Shown in pieces: positions 1 to 11,564 of a DNA stretch of 64,000 nucleotides; the stretch's first letter is position 1, and the number at the start of each line of letters is the position of its first letter. The notes below the pieces were generated by a model that saw only the letters and a program-made list of their open reading frames with translations, did no database searches and was not told where the DNA came from. The position numbers and the translations under genes are program-made. Source of the stretch: Corynebacterium sp. HMSC074A01 (lineage in GTDB: Bacteria > Actinomycetota > Actinomycetes > Mycobacteriales > Mycobacteriaceae); NCBI RefSeq assembly GCF_001831515.1, contig NZ_KV825615.1:17014-81013 (forward strand), in the 5' to 3' direction.

Positions 1-100
1 CAAATGTGAGAAGTATTCCACTTTCGCCCCAAAAGGGAACCGGCAGCCCAATTCATGCGTCTAATAGGGATACCCTTTTCCGCCTGCTACTAGTAGAAGC

Positions 101-382
101 ATGAAGTGCATCACCGCAACGTTCACCTCCTTGGCACTGCTCGCCGCCGCGCAACCGGCGCTCGCGCAGGACACGACCGACAGCAACGAGGTGGTCGTCA
201 ACGTCAACAACGTCAACGTCGACTCGAACGACACAGCTCCCGCCGAGACCACAAACGTGAACGTCGGCAAGAGCCTGGACGTCCTCGGCGCAGTGCTCGG
301 CCTGCTCGCCGTCTTCGGCGCGCTCGCAGCCGGCTGGCTGTACTTCTCCGCCCCGGCGCTCGGCATCGCGCTCCCCTTCTAA
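101..382 (+). CDS. small exported membrane protein of unknown function
   Basis: The product is 93 residues. The N-terminus is a plausible signal peptide: basic start, hydrophobic core and an AQPALAQD cleavage region near residue 22. An Asn/Val/Asp-rich stretch follows, with repeated VNVNNVNV-like units at about residues 30-55. A hydrophobic helix at about 60-90 ends almost at the C-terminus. This suggests a short surface domain held by one C-terminal membrane segment. I recognise no family. It lies just upstream of the thiamine riboswitch on the same strand, but the riboswitch starts a separate unit, so a shared function is unlikely. The start is the ATG just after a short palindrome CTACTAGTAG (89-98); no strong ribosome binding site is visible. 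Confidence 0.6.
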   Translation: MKCITATFTSLALLAAAQPALAQDTTDSNEVVVNVNNVNVDSNDTAPAETTNVNVGKSLDVLGAVLGLLAVFGALAAGWLYFSAPALGIALPF

Positions 383-412
383 GTGCGGCAGGGGCGCTGT
401 GCTAGCGTCGCC

Positions 413-490
413 AGTGTGACACGGGGTGCACCCAACATGGTGCTGAGATGAGACCCGTCGAACCTGCTCTAGCTCGAACTAGCGAAGGGA
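413..490 (+). promoter_or_regulatory. TPP riboswitch (THI element)
   Basis: The conserved TPP aptamer blocks appear in order: ACGGGGTGC (421-429), TGCTGAGATGAGACCC (441-456), CGAACCTG (459-466), and the 3' block CTAGCTCGAACTAGCGAAGGGA ending at 490, whose CTAG..CTAG stem is intact. It sits directly upstream of the thiamine genes, as expected for a TPP-repressed switch. The 3' block contains AAGGGA (485-490), eight bases before ATG 499. The aptamer strand can therefore double as the Shine-Dalgarno sequence of the first gene, which points to translational control. I see no clear separate terminator hairpin. Confidence 0.93.
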
Positions 491-498
491 TGTCCCAC

Positions 499-2007
499 AT
501 GAATACACCTGCCCTGCCCCGCATTCTGACTATCGCCGGCACCGACCCGACCGGAGGCGCAGGAGTCCAGGCCGATATCAAATCGATCCAGGCCGCCGGC
601 GGTTTTTCCTACAGCGTGGTGACCTCGCTCGTCGCCCAGAACACCACCGGCGTGCAGGAGATTTTCACCCCGCCGATCGATTTTCTGCGCGCGCAGCTGC
701 GCTCGATCACCGACGACGTAGCGATCGACGCGATCAAGATCGGCATGCTCGGCACCACCGAAATCATCGAGGTGATGCGCGAGTTCCTCACCACACACGC
801 GCGCGACTGCAAGGTGGTGTTGGATCCGGTGATGGTGGCGTCGTCAAGCGATAGGCTCCTCACGCGCGAGGCGGAAGAGGCGCTGCGCGAGCTCGCCTCG
901 CTTGCCGACGTCATCACGCCCAACCTCCCCGAACTCGCCGTCCTCGCTGGCGTTGACCCGGCCGAAAACTTCGACGCCGCGATCGCGCAGGCGCAAGGCC
1001 TGGCGCATAAGCTGGGCACGACCGTCATTGTCAAAGGCGGGCACCTTTCCGGCCCGCGCGCGGACAACGCCGTGGTCACCGCGGACAGCGTGCACCACGT
1101 GCCGGTGACCCGGGTGGAGACGAAGAACACGCACGGCACGGGCTGCTCGTTTTCCTCGGCGCTGGCCACGCGCCTGGGGGCCGGCTTCGATACGCCCGCG
1201 GCGACCGAGTGGGCGTCGCGCTGGCTGCACGAGGCGATCGCGCACGCCGACGCGCTCGCCGTCGGGCACGGCCGCGGCCCCGTCGACCACGACCATGTGG
1301 GCCGCCGCATGCAGCGCGCCGCCGACTGCAACCCCGAGCACTTCTTGCTTATCGACGCCGGCCCAACCCCACCGCTCGCGCAACCTGCCGGCCCCCACAC
1401 CCAGGCGCTGTGGGACGCCTCGGCGCCGTACCTCACCGCGATCATGGAGCTGCCGTTTATCCGCACGCTCGGCGACGGCACGCTCGACCACGCCGACTTC
1501 ATGTTCTACCTCGAGCAGGACGCCTACTACCTGACCAAGTACGCGCGCTCCCTGCGTGCGCTCGGCGGCGCGTGGGCATCGGATGCGGACGCCGCGATCG
1601 CCGACGAGCAGGAGATGCAGCGCACCTGGCTCGCTGACCTGGGCCGCGAGACGCTGCCTTCGCAGGTCACGCGCGCGTACACCGACTTCCTGCTCGCTTC
1701 GACGTTGGGCGAGTCGGCCGCGATCGGGCAGGCGGCGGTGCTGCCCTGCTACTGGCTCTACTACGAAGTCGGCGCGCGACTGGCTGAGCGCAACCACGAC
1801 GCGCACCCCTACCGCGACTGGCTGGCCACCTACGCGGGCGACGGCTTCTACGAGGCGGTGCGCGGCGCGATCGAGCGTTGCGAGGCCACGCTCGCGGCGA
1901 ACCCCGACGCGCTGGATGCGGCGGTGCGCGCGTGCGCGGTCGCCTCGCGCTACGAGCTCGATTTCTTCGACCAGGCCGACCGCGCGTGGGTGGTGCGCGA
2001 TGCCTAA
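499..2007 (+). CDS. thiD: bifunctional hydroxymethylpyrimidine(-phosphate) kinase ThiD fused to TenA-like domain
   Basis: The product is about 502 residues with two domains. Residues 1 to about 265 are the ribokinase-fold HMP/HMP-P kinase, seen in ILTIAGTDPTGGAGVQADIK near the start and the anion-hole motif NTHGTGCSFSSALA near 210. Residues about 290-500 are a TENA/THI-4 domain of the thiaminase II / aminopyrimidine hydrolase type. It has the Cys in VLPCYWLYYEVG and the C-terminal Glu in SRYELDFFDQA that match known TenA catalytic residues. The protein should phosphorylate HMP and salvage degraded pyrimidine. ATG 499 is preferred because AAGGGA lies eight bases upstream; in-frame ATGs at 490 and 448 fall inside the riboswitch aptamer. 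It overlaps thiE by eight bases. Confidence 0.9.
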   Translation: MNTPALPRILTIAGTDPTGGAGVQADIKSIQAAGGFSYSVVTSLVAQNTTGVQEIFTPPIDFLRAQLRSITDDVAIDAIKIGMLGTTEIIEVMREFLTTHARDCKVVLDPVMVASSSDRLLTREAEEALRELASLADVITPNLPELAVLAGVDPAENFDAAIAQAQGLAHKLGTTVIVKGGHLSGPRADNAVVTADSVHHVPVTRVETKNTHGTGCSFSSALATRLGAGFDTPAATEWASRWLHEAIAHADALAVGHGRGPVDHDHVGRRMQRAADCNPEHFLLIDAGPTPPLAQPAGPHTQALWDASAPYLTAIMELPFIRTLGDGTLDHADFMFYLEQDAYYLTKYARSLRALGGAWASDADAAIADEQEMQRTWLADLGRETLPSQVTRAYTDFLLASTLGESAAIGQAAVLPCYWLYYEVGARLAERNHDAHPYRDWLATYAGDGFYEAVRGAIERCEATLAANPDALDAAVRACAVASRYELDFFDQADRAWVVRDA

Positions 2008-2646
2008 GGCGGTCGACTTGCGCTGCTACTTCGTCACGGGCCAGCCTGCCGCCGATGTTGCGCGCGTCGCCGCTTCGGCCGCAGCCGGCGGGGCGGGTGT
2101 GATCCAGGTGCGCAGCAAGCCGATCGCCGAGCCAGCGCTCGAGCGGCTCGCCTGCGAGGTCGCCGATGCGGTCGCCGCGGCGAACCCGCGCACGCGCGTG
2201 CTTATCGACGACAACGTCCCCCTCGCCGCCCGCCTCATGGAAACCCACCACATCCACGGGGCGCATATCGGCCAGGACGACATGGACCCGCGCGCGGCCC
2301 GCGAGCTGCTTGGACCCAACGCGATCCTCGGGCTGACCACCGGCACGCTCGCGCTGGTGGAGGCGGCAAACGCGTACGCCGACGTGATCGATTACGTCGG
2401 CGCGGGCCCCTTCCGCCCCACCCCGACGAAAGACTCCGGGCGTGCCCCGCTCGGCCTCGACGGCTACCCGCCGCTGGTCGCCGCCTCGAAGGTGCCAGTC
2501 GTGGCGATCGGCGACGTGCACGCCTCGGACGCCGCAGCACTCGCCGCCACGGGCGTGGCCGGCGTGGCGATCGTGCGCGGGTTCATGCGCGCCGAGGACC
2601 CGCGCGCGATGGCGGCGGGCATCGTGAAGGATTTCGAGGCTGCGTC

Positions 2647-2650
<4 letters not shown>
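2000..2650 (+). CDS. thiE: thiamine-phosphate synthase
   Basis: The product is 216 residues with a TIM-barrel ThiE fold. It joins HMP-pyrophosphate to thiazole phosphate to give thiamine monophosphate. Visible family motifs are GAGVIQVRSK (substrate lysine region), VLIDDNVPLA, the GAHIGQDDMD stretch, DYVGAGPFRPTPTKD (pyrophosphate loop) and VPVVAIGDVHA with GVAGVAIVRGF at the C-terminus. ATG 2000 overlaps the end of thiD-tenA, and the stop overlaps the thiO GTG, so translation is coupled on both sides. The long open frame extending upstream is only the other frame of thiD-tenA. Confidence 0.92.
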
Positions 2651-5813
<3,163 letters not shown>

Positions 5814-5817
<4 letters not shown>

Positions 5818-6164
5818 CGGCGCTGCGCCTCTGCGATCTCGGAGGTGTTCTGCGCCGTCTTGATCGCCGAGACCATGAATTCCAGCGTGACCCGCGCACT
5901 GATCAGCGAGACCAGCGCGGCCAGCGTGCCGACGATGAGGAAGCCGATGAGCGCAAACAGGCCGGAGCCAAAGCCGTCGCTGAACGCTGCGAGCGACACG
6001 AGCAGGCCGAAGACCCAGCACAGACCGATGAGCACGGCGGAGATCAGGTAGATCACCCGCGCGAACTTCAGGGTGATGTACTGGGAGAACGAGAAGTCGA
6101 AGAGTGCGGAGAAGAAGCCGTCGGCAGTCTGCTTGCTTTGCGCGGCATTGAAGTTCGAAGTCAT
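5814..6164 (-). CDS. DUF4282-family membrane protein
   Basis: The product is 116 residues. After about 35 polar residues there are two hydrophobic helices (about 36-60 and 68-92). The pattern FFSALFDFSFSQYITLKFARVIYL around residues 17-40 is typical of DUF4282 proteins, small two-helix membrane proteins of unknown function common in actinobacteria. It is convergent with thiF (four-base overlap of the stops) and is transcribed alone from the gap at 6165-6239, which carries AAAGGAAC just before the ATG. No role can be inferred from its neighbours. Confidence 0.82.
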
Positions 6165-6239
6165 GTGCGTTCCTTTACAGTCGTACTACTGGTGCACTAC
6201 GAACTTATACCCGGTTTGGCACTCCCCCGCGTCTTTTCT

Positions 6240-6857
6240 TTACTCAGTCAGCACGCTTTCGCCTTTGGCTTCTAAGCGTTCTTCCATCTCGTGCATCTCA
6301 GCGGTTTGGACGTCGACCATCTGCTGTGCCAGGTCCACGAGAGGCTGGTAGCCGCCGTTATCGATTTGGTCTTGAGTCATGGCAACGGCACCTGCGTGGT
6401 GAAAATGCATCAGCTGGAGGAACCGGGTGTCTGCATCCTCTCCAGAAAGCGTTTTCAGCTGGTCCATCTGCTCCGGAGTGAGCATGCCATTGGCAATGTG
6501 CGGGGCGTGGTGTGCCATTAAGTCGCCTTGGTCCCATTGTTCCGCCCAGCCGACCATGGTGTCGATTTCTTCTTGTTGCCCGACCTTAATCCGCTCGGCC
6601 AAGTCCGCTGTCGCTTCGCTGATGCCGTCGGCGGCCAGGATGATCTCGCTCATGTCCACGGCTTGCTGGTGATGCGGTGTCATCATCGCAATAAAATGCA
6701 AATCTACCCCGTTGACTTCTGCGGGTTGGCTGGCCCCGGCAGTCACCGCGGTACCGTCCTTGTCGGTCTGCGGCGCATTTGTGGCGCATGAGGCCACGCT
6801 GGCCCCCAGTAGTGCAACGGTGATCAAGCCGGCGATGCGGCGCTGTAAGTGTGCCAT
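6240..6857 (-). CDS. DUF305 lipoprotein
   Basis: The product is 205 residues from ATG 6857, which has a good AGGAGGG site about eight bases upstream. A start ten residues earlier is possible but lacks a site. The N-terminus is a lipoprotein signal with lipobox GASVASC (Cys near residue 26). The rest is a ferritin-like DUF305 domain rich in Met and His: HFIAMMTPHHQQAVDMSE, a DLMAHHAPHIANGMLTPEQ stretch, and LMHFHHAGAVAMTQ. The paired HH and MM motifs suggest metal binding. DUF305 proteins are often found with copper resistance genes, but none is adjacent here, so the role is uncertain. It is likely exported and anchored outside the cell membrane. Confidence 0.85.
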   Translation of the reverse strand: MAHLQRRIAGLITVALLGASVASCATNAPQTDKDGTAVTAGASQPAEVNGVDLHFIAMMTPHHQQAVDMSEIILAADGISEATADLAERIKVGQQEEIDTMVGWAEQWDQGDLMAHHAPHIANGMLTPEQMDQLKTLSGEDADTRFLQLMHFHHAGAVAMTQDQIDNGGYQPLVDLAQQMVDVQTAEMHEMEERLEAKGESVLTE

Positions 6858-6917
6858 GAATGGAGCCCTCCTAGGCCTGAAGTACATGGTGCCAAAAGTA
6901 GCACCATCGGATTTACT

Positions 6918-7397
6918 CTAGCGCATTTTGTGCATAAGTCGCCGCCACACAACCCGCGCCGCGGAGTGCGGCAGCGCGATAAGCTCGCGCGCGTAGTTCT
7001 TCGGCCGGGAGCGGCGCGGGGTACGCGCGGGCACCATCTCCACCGGAATGCCTAGGTGCCAGGCCCACACGCGCGTGCGGCGGACGTGGAAGTTACTGGT
7101 CACCACGATCATGCGCGGCGCATGCGGGAAGAGCGCACGGGTGCGCTCGAGGTTTTCGTTCGTCGAGGTGGCGCAGGGCTCCTCAACGATGAGTTCGCGG
7201 GGCACGCCGCGCCCGGCGAGCCAGCTCGCCATCACTGCCGCTTCCCCGCGGCCGGTGACCACGATTCTGCGGCGCACACCGGCACGCGCGTCGGTGCGCC
7301 AGCGCACCAGCGCGGCGCAGAGACGGGCGTGCAGCATGCGCGACGGGTGGCCGTCGACAATGCGCGCGCCCAGCACCACGATTGGGCTGCTACTCAC
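6918..7397 (-). CDS. DUF218 / YdcF-SanA family protein
   Basis: The product is 159 residues from GTG 7397, overlapping the end of purE by eight bases. The family pattern is clear: [13 protein letters not shown] at the start, [35 protein letters not shown] near 85, and [13 protein letters not shown] near 110. DUF218 proteins bind nucleotide-like ligands, and some act in envelope metabolism. This one has no signal peptide or membrane helix, so it is probably cytoplasmic. It is translationally coupled to purE, although no functional link to purine synthesis is established. Confidence 0.8.
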   Translation of the reverse strand: MSSSPIVVLGARIVDGHPSRMLHARLCAALVRWRTDARAGVRRRIVVTGRGEAAVMASWLAGRGVPRELIVEEPCATSTNENLERTRALFPHAPRMIVVTSNFHVRRTRVWAWHLGIPVEMVPARTPRRSRPKNYARELIALPHSAARVVWRRLMHKMR

Positions 7398-7893
7398 CCA
7401 GCAACCTGCTGCGCAGCGCCTCGTCCTTCTTCTCCACGGCCGCAGCCATGTCCTCCTGGTAGCGCACCATCTTCTCCTGCAGCTGCGCATCGGCCGCGCC
7501 CAGGATGCGGGCGGCGAGCAGGCCGGCGTTCTTCGCACCGCCGATGGACACGGTGGCAACCGGCACGCCGCCCGGCATCTGCACGATGGACAGCAAGGAA
7601 TCCATGCCGTCGAGCGTGTCGAGCGCGCGCGGGATGCCGATGACCGGCAGCGGGGTCGCCGCCGCCACCATGCCGGGCAGGTGCGCGGCACCGCCGGCGC
7701 ACGCGATGATCACGCGCAAGCCCCGCTCGTGCGCCTGCTTGGCATACGCGAGCATCTTCTCAGGCGTGCGGTGCGCGGACACGACGCCGACCTCGAAGGG
7801 AATGCCGAACTCGGCGAGTACTTCGGCGGCGGGTTTGACGGTGTCCCAGTCAGAATCGGAGCCCATAATCAGGCCGACGAGGGGTGCAGACAT
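7390..7893 (-). CDS. purE: N5-carboxyaminoimidazole ribonucleotide mutase
   Basis: The product is 167 residues, the normal size for class I PurE. It converts N5-CAIR to CAIR in purine synthesis. Motifs are [19 protein letters not shown] at the N-terminus, [11 protein letters not shown] near residue 42 (catalytic His), [25 protein letters not shown], and a [22 protein letters not shown] stretch. It lies 16 bases downstream of purK, so purK-purE-DUF218 form one operon. Confidence 0.95.
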   Translation of the reverse strand: MSAPLVGLIMGSDSDWDTVKPAAEVLAEFGIPFEVGVVSAHRTPEKMLAYAKQAHERGLRVIIACAGGAAHLPGMVAAATPLPVIGIPRALDTLDGMDSLLSIVQMPGGVPVATVSIGGAKNAGLLAARILGAADAQLQEKMVRYQEDMAAAVEKKDEALRSRLLGE

Positions 7894-7909
7894 AGGTGCG
7901 AAAGCCTTT

Positions 7910-9097
7910 CTAGTTCCAGCGGGCCGTAATCAGGTACTTCGCGGCGTGCTCCGCGATCTTGCGGGTGGTGACCACGTCGTATCCGGTCACGTTCACGTGC
8001 CCGATCTTGCGGCCCGGACGCCAGCTCTTGCCGTAGAGGTGGATCTTGGCCTCCGGGTAGCGCAGCATCACTTCCTTGACGCGGTTTTCCATCGACATCT
8101 CCGGGTCCTCTTCGCCGCCGAGGACATTGACCATCACGGTGACCGGGGCGACGGTCTCGGTCTCACCCAGCGGCCAGTCCAGCACGGCACGCAAGTGCTG
8201 CTCGAACTGGGAGGTCAGCGAGCCGTCCTGGGTCCAGTGGCCGGTGTTGTGCGGGCGCATCGCCAGCTCGTTGATGGACACGGCGGTGCCGGTTTCCGTC
8301 TTGTACTCGAACAGCTCCACCGCCATCACGCCGGTGACATCCAGCTTGCGCGCAATCAGGCGCGCAAGCTTCTTGCACTCGCGCGCGAGCCGCGACGGCA
8401 GGTCCGGGGCGGGCGCGATCGCGACGCGGCAGATACCGTTGTCCTGGCGCGACTCCACCACCGGCCACACGCGCATCTCGCCGGAGCGGGAGCGCGCCAC
8501 CATGATCGACAGTTCGCGGACGAAGTCGACCTTCTCCTCCGCGTAGAGCTCCATGCCGCGGCCCAGCAGGTCCTCGACCAGGTCGAGCAGCTCGCCCTGG
8601 GAGTCGGGGAACCAGACGCCTTTACCGTCGTAGCCACCGCGCGTGGTCTTCAGGCAGACACGGTGCTCGTGCTGCTCCCAGAAGGCACGAGCCGCGTCCA
8701 CGGAGTCAATCGCGGCGTACTCCGGCACGGGCAGGCCCAGTTCTTCGAGTTTGCGGCGTTGCGCCAGCTTGTCCTGGGCGTACAGGAGTGCGCTGGGGCG
8801 TGGTTCGACGAGCACGTGCTCGTCGAGAAGCTGCTCCAAGTGCTCATTCGGCACGTGCTCATGGTCGAAGGTCACTGCCGACGCCCCGCGGACTACCTCC
8901 CGCAGGTCCTCCAGCTTGTGGTAGTCGCCGAGGCGCACATCACTGTAGACTTGGGCGGCGGATGCGTCCTCGCTCCCGGCGAGCAATCGCATGTGCAAAC
9001 CGAGCTCGATCGCCTCGGTGTGCATCATGCGGGCGAGTTGGCCGTCGCCGACGACCACGACAATTGGCATTCCTTGTGCGTCATTCACACACCACAC
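7910..9097 (-). CDS. purK: N5-carboxyaminoimidazole ribonucleotide synthase
   Basis: The product is about 395 residues with an ATP-grasp fold. It carboxylates AIR to N5-CAIR using ATP and bicarbonate. Motifs are [39 protein letters not shown] (ATP-grasp lysine and glycine loop near residue 165), and [17 protein letters not shown]-like text near 270. Three starts are possible: GTG 9097, GTG 9088 and ATG 9070 (MPIVVVV). None has a clear ribosome site, so translation may be leaderless. The divergent alsD ATG is only 14 bases beyond GTG 9097, leaving almost no room for two separate promoters. Confidence 0.93.
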   Translation of the reverse strand: MWCVNDAQGMPIVVVVGDGQLARMMHTEAIELGLHMRLLAGSEDASAAQVYSDVRLGDYHKLEDLREVVRGASAVTFDHEHVPNEHLEQLLDEHVLVEPRPSALLYAQDKLAQRRKLEELGLPVPEYAAIDSVDAARAFWEQHEHRVCLKTTRGGYDGKGVWFPDSQGELLDLVEDLLGRGMELYAEEKVDFVRELSIMVARSRSGEMRVWPVVESRQDNGICRVAIAPAPDLPSRLARECKKLARLIARKLDVTGVMAVELFEYKTETGTAVSINELAMRPHNTGHWTQDGSLTSQFEQHLRAVLDWPLGETETVAPVTVMVNVLGGEEDPEMSMENRVKEVMLRYPEAKIHLYGKSWRPGRKIGHVNVTGYDVVTTRKIAEHAAKYLITARWN

Positions 9098-9111
9098 CTT
9101 ACCCTGGTGCT

Positions 9112-9864
9112 ATGTCCACGAACTCTCAGGCGGTTTCGCGCCACACGATTTTCCAGAACTCGCTCATGACCGCGCTCCTCGACGGCATCTACGATGGCGA
9201 GCTGACCATCGGCGACATCCTGGCCAAAGGCAACTTCGGGCTCGGCACCTTCGATGGCCTCGACGGCGAGATGATCATCCTCGACGGCACCTGCTACCAG
9301 CTCACCAGCGACGGCAAAGCCCGTATCGCGGACCTCGACCAGCGCACGCCGTTTACGGTGGTGACGAACTTCGTGCCGCGCATCACCGTCGACGCGCCGC
9401 AGGGCATGCGCCGCGGCGAACTGTCCTCCTTCATCGACTCGCTCGAGCCCAGCCGCAACTTCTTCTACGCCGTGCGCATCACCGGTACCTTCGACGAGGT
9501 GGTCACCCGCACCGTGAGCAAGCAGGAAAAGCCCTACCGCCCCATGACCGAAGCAATTAACGACGACGCCGAGCACCATTTCGAAAACGTCACCGGCATC
9601 ATCGGCGGCTTCCGCACCCCGGCCTACGCCAAGGGCATCAGCGTGCCCGGCTGCCACGTGCACTTCATCGACGAGGCGCGCACCTCCGGCGGCCACGTCC
9701 TCGACTACACCGTGCGCGACGCCCGCATCGAACTGTGCCCCGGCACCGACATGGACCTGCACCTGCCGGTCACCGCGGAGTTCCAGCAGGGCGACCTCAC
9801 GCCGGAGGACCTGGACAACCAGCTGCACGACACGGAAATCAAGGGCGCGCAGATCAACGGTTAA
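9112..9864 (+). CDS. budA: alpha-acetolactate decarboxylase
   Basis: The product is 250 residues, the usual size (gene called budA or alsD). It converts 2-acetolactate to acetoin. Visible features are TALLDGIYDGELTIGDIL, GNFGLGTFDGLDGEM, the substrate-side Arg/Glu region, and the zinc site GCHVHFIDEARTSGGHV near residues 182-198, where three His are the expected ligands. No acetolactate synthase is adjacent. A butanediol-dehydrogenase-like gene lies 21.5 kb away, so an acetoin branch is possible. It is divergent from purK across a very short gap, and its 3' end overlaps the convergent PH-domain gene by 11 bases. Confidence 0.92.
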   Translation: MSTNSQAVSRHTIFQNSLMTALLDGIYDGELTIGDILAKGNFGLGTFDGLDGEMIILDGTCYQLTSDGKARIADLDQRTPFTVVTNFVPRITVDAPQGMRRGELSSFIDSLEPSRNFFYAVRITGTFDEVVTRTVSKQEKPYRPMTEAINDDAEHHFENVTGIIGGFRTPAYAKGISVPGCHVHFIDEARTSGGHVLDYTVRDARIELCPGTDMDLHLPVTAEFQQGDLTPEDLDNQLHDTEIKGAQING

Positions 9865-10309
9865 GCGCTTTCTGCAGCGCCTTGTCGACGGCGCGCGCCT
9901 TGCCCACCTGCTCGAAAACCAGCGGGCGGTCGTAGCCGTAGACCGCCACCGAGATCCCACCTTTGACGCGGCGGGCGGAGTGAATCTGCTCCAAGGGGAT
10001 GGAGTCGACCGCGCCGCGGCGCCCGCGGGCGAGGATGCGGCGGTCGGTGAGCATGAAGCGCCGCCGTCGAGAGGCCACCAGCGGGCCGACGAAGCGCCAC
10101 AGTGCGAGTAGCGCCCACAGCGCCACGGCGAGGTTGCGCAGCGCGGGGTCGATGCCCGGGGTCACATCCATCCAGCCGATCGCGATCCAGGCCACGCCCG
10201 TAATCACGATCAGCTCCATCAAAGGGAAGGTGAGGGTGGAAAGGGGTGCGCAGACGTCGACAAGCACTTGCTCGCCGTCGTGAGTTTGAAACCGCACCTT
10301 TTTTGACAC
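9854..10309 (-). CDS. membrane protein with bacterial PH domain
   Basis: The product is 151 residues. Two hydrophobic helices (about 24-48 and 62-82) precede a bacterial PH (bPH2/YdbS-like) segment: RRRFMLTDRRILARGRRG, DSIPLEQIHSARRVKGG, and a terminal strand-helix pair. It is predicted to sit in the membrane with the PH-like domain in the cytoplasm. It is the last gene of the run acpS, birA, PH protein, nine bases downstream of birA. Function is unknown. The last 11 bases overlap the 3' end of alsD on the other strand. Confidence 0.78.
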   Translation of the reverse strand: MSKKVRFQTHDGEQVLVDVCAPLSTLTFPLMELIVITGVAWIAIGWMDVTPGIDPALRNLAVALWALLALWRFVGPLVASRRRRFMLTDRRILARGRRGAVDSIPLEQIHSARRVKGGISVAVYGYDRPLVFEQVGKARAVDKALQKALNR

Positions 10310-10318
10310 GCGACCAGG

Positions 10319-11041
10319 CTACTGTTTCGGGCGCAGGTGATGCACATCGCCGACGGAGTAGGCGGTGCCGTCGATGATGACTTCGCCGTGCTCGTTGATG
10401 CCGTCGACCACGCCGTGGACATCGCGGTCGTGCAGCTCCATGCGCACGGTCTGGCCGATGGTGGAGCAGACCTTGCGGTAGTCGCTAAGCAGCTGCGGGT
10501 CGCCGTCCTGCCACTGCTTCAAGCGGCGGCCCATGGCGCGCAGGATGTCGATGGTGAATTCGTCGAAGTCGACGTCGATGCCCTCGAGGTTGAGCGCGGT
10601 CGCGGTGTCGACGGGCAGCTGCTCGGGGCGGAAGTTGACGTTAATGCCGATGCCCACGACCACGTTCGGCAGTGCGAGGTTGGACAGGATGCCCGCGATT
10701 TTCTTGCCGCCGATCTGCACGTCGTTCGGCCATTTCAGGCGCGCCTGCGGGACGACGTCGGTGACGGCCACGCCCGGCGCGATGGACAGCAGGCCGTAGT
10801 GGTTGGGGTCTGTACCTGCGTCGATGACCATACTCATGGCCAGCTGCGCGCCCTTCGGTGTGACCCACGTGCGGTTCAAGCGCCCCTTGGACGCGGTCTG
10901 CTCGTTTGCGATGAGCACCATGCCCGCCTCACCTTCTTTGACCATGTCGGCGTTGGTGGAGCCGGTGGTCTCGACGTAGCGCACCTGTGGCCAGTAGGAG
11001 GCGACGGCGTCTTGGATGCGGGCGAGGTCTGTGACTGTCAT
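10319..11041 (-). CDS. birA: biotin--[acetyl-CoA-carboxylase] ligase
   Basis: The product is 240 residues from ATG 11041. It lacks the N-terminal helix-turn-helix of E. coli BirA, so it is a monofunctional ligase. It should biotinylate the AccBC and Pyc carrier lysines encoded in this window. Motifs are VETTGSTNADM, RLKWPNDVQIGGKKIAGIL (near residue 95-113), VVGIGINVNF and the small C-terminal SH3-like domain. The biotinyl-AMP loop, usually GRGRxGRxW, reads KGRLNRTW and is degenerate in its first half. The upstream acpS ends ten bases before the start. A longer TTG start overlapping acpS is possible but less likely. Confidence 0.9.
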   Translation of the reverse strand: MTVTDLARIQDAVASYWPQVRYVETTGSTNADMVKEGEAGMVLIANEQTASKGRLNRTWVTPKGAQLAMSMVIDAGTDPNHYGLLSIAPGVAVTDVVPQARLKWPNDVQIGGKKIAGILSNLALPNVVVGIGINVNFRPEQLPVDTATALNLEGIDVDFDEFTIDILRAMGRRLKQWQDGDPQLLSDYRKVCSTIGQTVRMELHDRDVHGVVDGINEHGEVIIDGTAYSVGDVHHLRPKQ

Positions 11042-11051
11042 GCCGACAAGT

Positions 11052-11432
11052 TTAAGCGGTGGCGACAAGGCAGGTGGCAGTGGCGTAGTCGCCGTCGTGG
11101 CTCAGCGAAACCGACGCGACCGCCGGTGCACCCGCAGCAGCAAGCTGCGAACTCACTGTGAGGGTGGGGCGGGAGTGGGCGTCGATAAGCACTTCGAGCT
11201 GGCGAAAATCGATGGCCTCGAGCACGGGCGGGAGCCCGAAGCGGCTGGATCCCCACGCTTTGATGTACGCCTCTTTGGCGGCCCAGCGCGCGGCGAGTGA
11301 GGCGTCGCGGTCGGGCTTGGCCGCGCAGTCGCGCAGCTCGCGGTCTGTAAACGCGCGGGCGAAGGTGGTGCCGGGGGTGGCGAGCTGCGCGCGGAAGGTG
11401 GGGATGTGGACGAGATCGGTGCCGATGTGCAC
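11052..11432 (-). CDS. acpS: holo-ACP synthase (4'-phosphopantetheinyl transferase) for Fas
   Basis: The product is 126 residues from GTG 11432, with AGGGAGG just upstream. The AcpS motifs are HIGTDLVHIPTF at the start (metal-binding Asp), and RWAAKEAYIKAWG near residue 55 (Glu and Lys of the active site). It transfers phosphopantetheine from CoA to an acyl carrier domain. The Fas protein encoded 1.8 kb away lacks its own transferase domain, so Fas is the evident substrate, as known for actinobacterial fas-acpS pairs. Here acpS reads away from accD1-fas, in an operon with birA. Confidence 0.9.
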   Translation of the reverse strand: MHIGTDLVHIPTFRAQLATPGTTFARAFTDRELRDCAAKPDRDASLAARWAAKEAYIKAWGSSRFGLPPVLEAIDFRQLEVLIDAHSRPTLTVSSQLAAAGAPAVASVSLSHDGDYATATCLVATA

Positions 11433-11515
11433 GCGTGGCCTCCCTTCGTAACACAAACGTGATCAAACTCACAGCGGGACGTTCTCCCACCTTAACGGGC
11501 GGGCGCACGCCCTGA

Positions 11516-11535
11516 AACCTACCGAAGCGTAGGTT
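11516..11535. promoter_or_regulatory. inverted repeat in acpS/accD1 divergent region (candidate operator)
   Basis: Two perfect 7-base arms, AACCTAC (11516-11522) and GTAGGTT (11529-11535), are separated by six bases. The size and symmetry suit a TetR-type dimer. It lies in the only gap between the divergent acpS-birA and accD1-fas units, upstream of the probable accD1 -10 sequence. TetR-family FasR regulates fas genes in corynebacteria and mycobacteria, but I cannot assign the site to it by sight. Confidence 0.5.
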
Positions 11536-11547
11536 ATTCATGTTTTG

Positions 11548-11564
11548 TATAGCTAATTATTAGC
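11548..11564. promoter_or_regulatory. accD1 promoter -10 with overlapping palindrome
   Basis: A TATAGC hexamer (11548-11553) runs into the perfect palindrome GCTAATTATTAGC (11552-11564). The stretch 11530-11566 is AT-rich within a GC-rich region. A protein bound to the palindrome would cover the start of transcription of accD1-fas. No good -35 can be named. Confidence 0.45.

Noticed and set aside
448-498. Upstream ATG starts for thiD-tenA at 448 and 490
   Set aside because: Both lie within the conserved TPP aptamer, and neither has a ribosome site; ATG 499 has AAGGGA at the right distance.
7056-9169. Plus-strand open frames across purE and purK
   Set aside because: These are shadows of purE and purK, which have clear family motifs on the minus strand.
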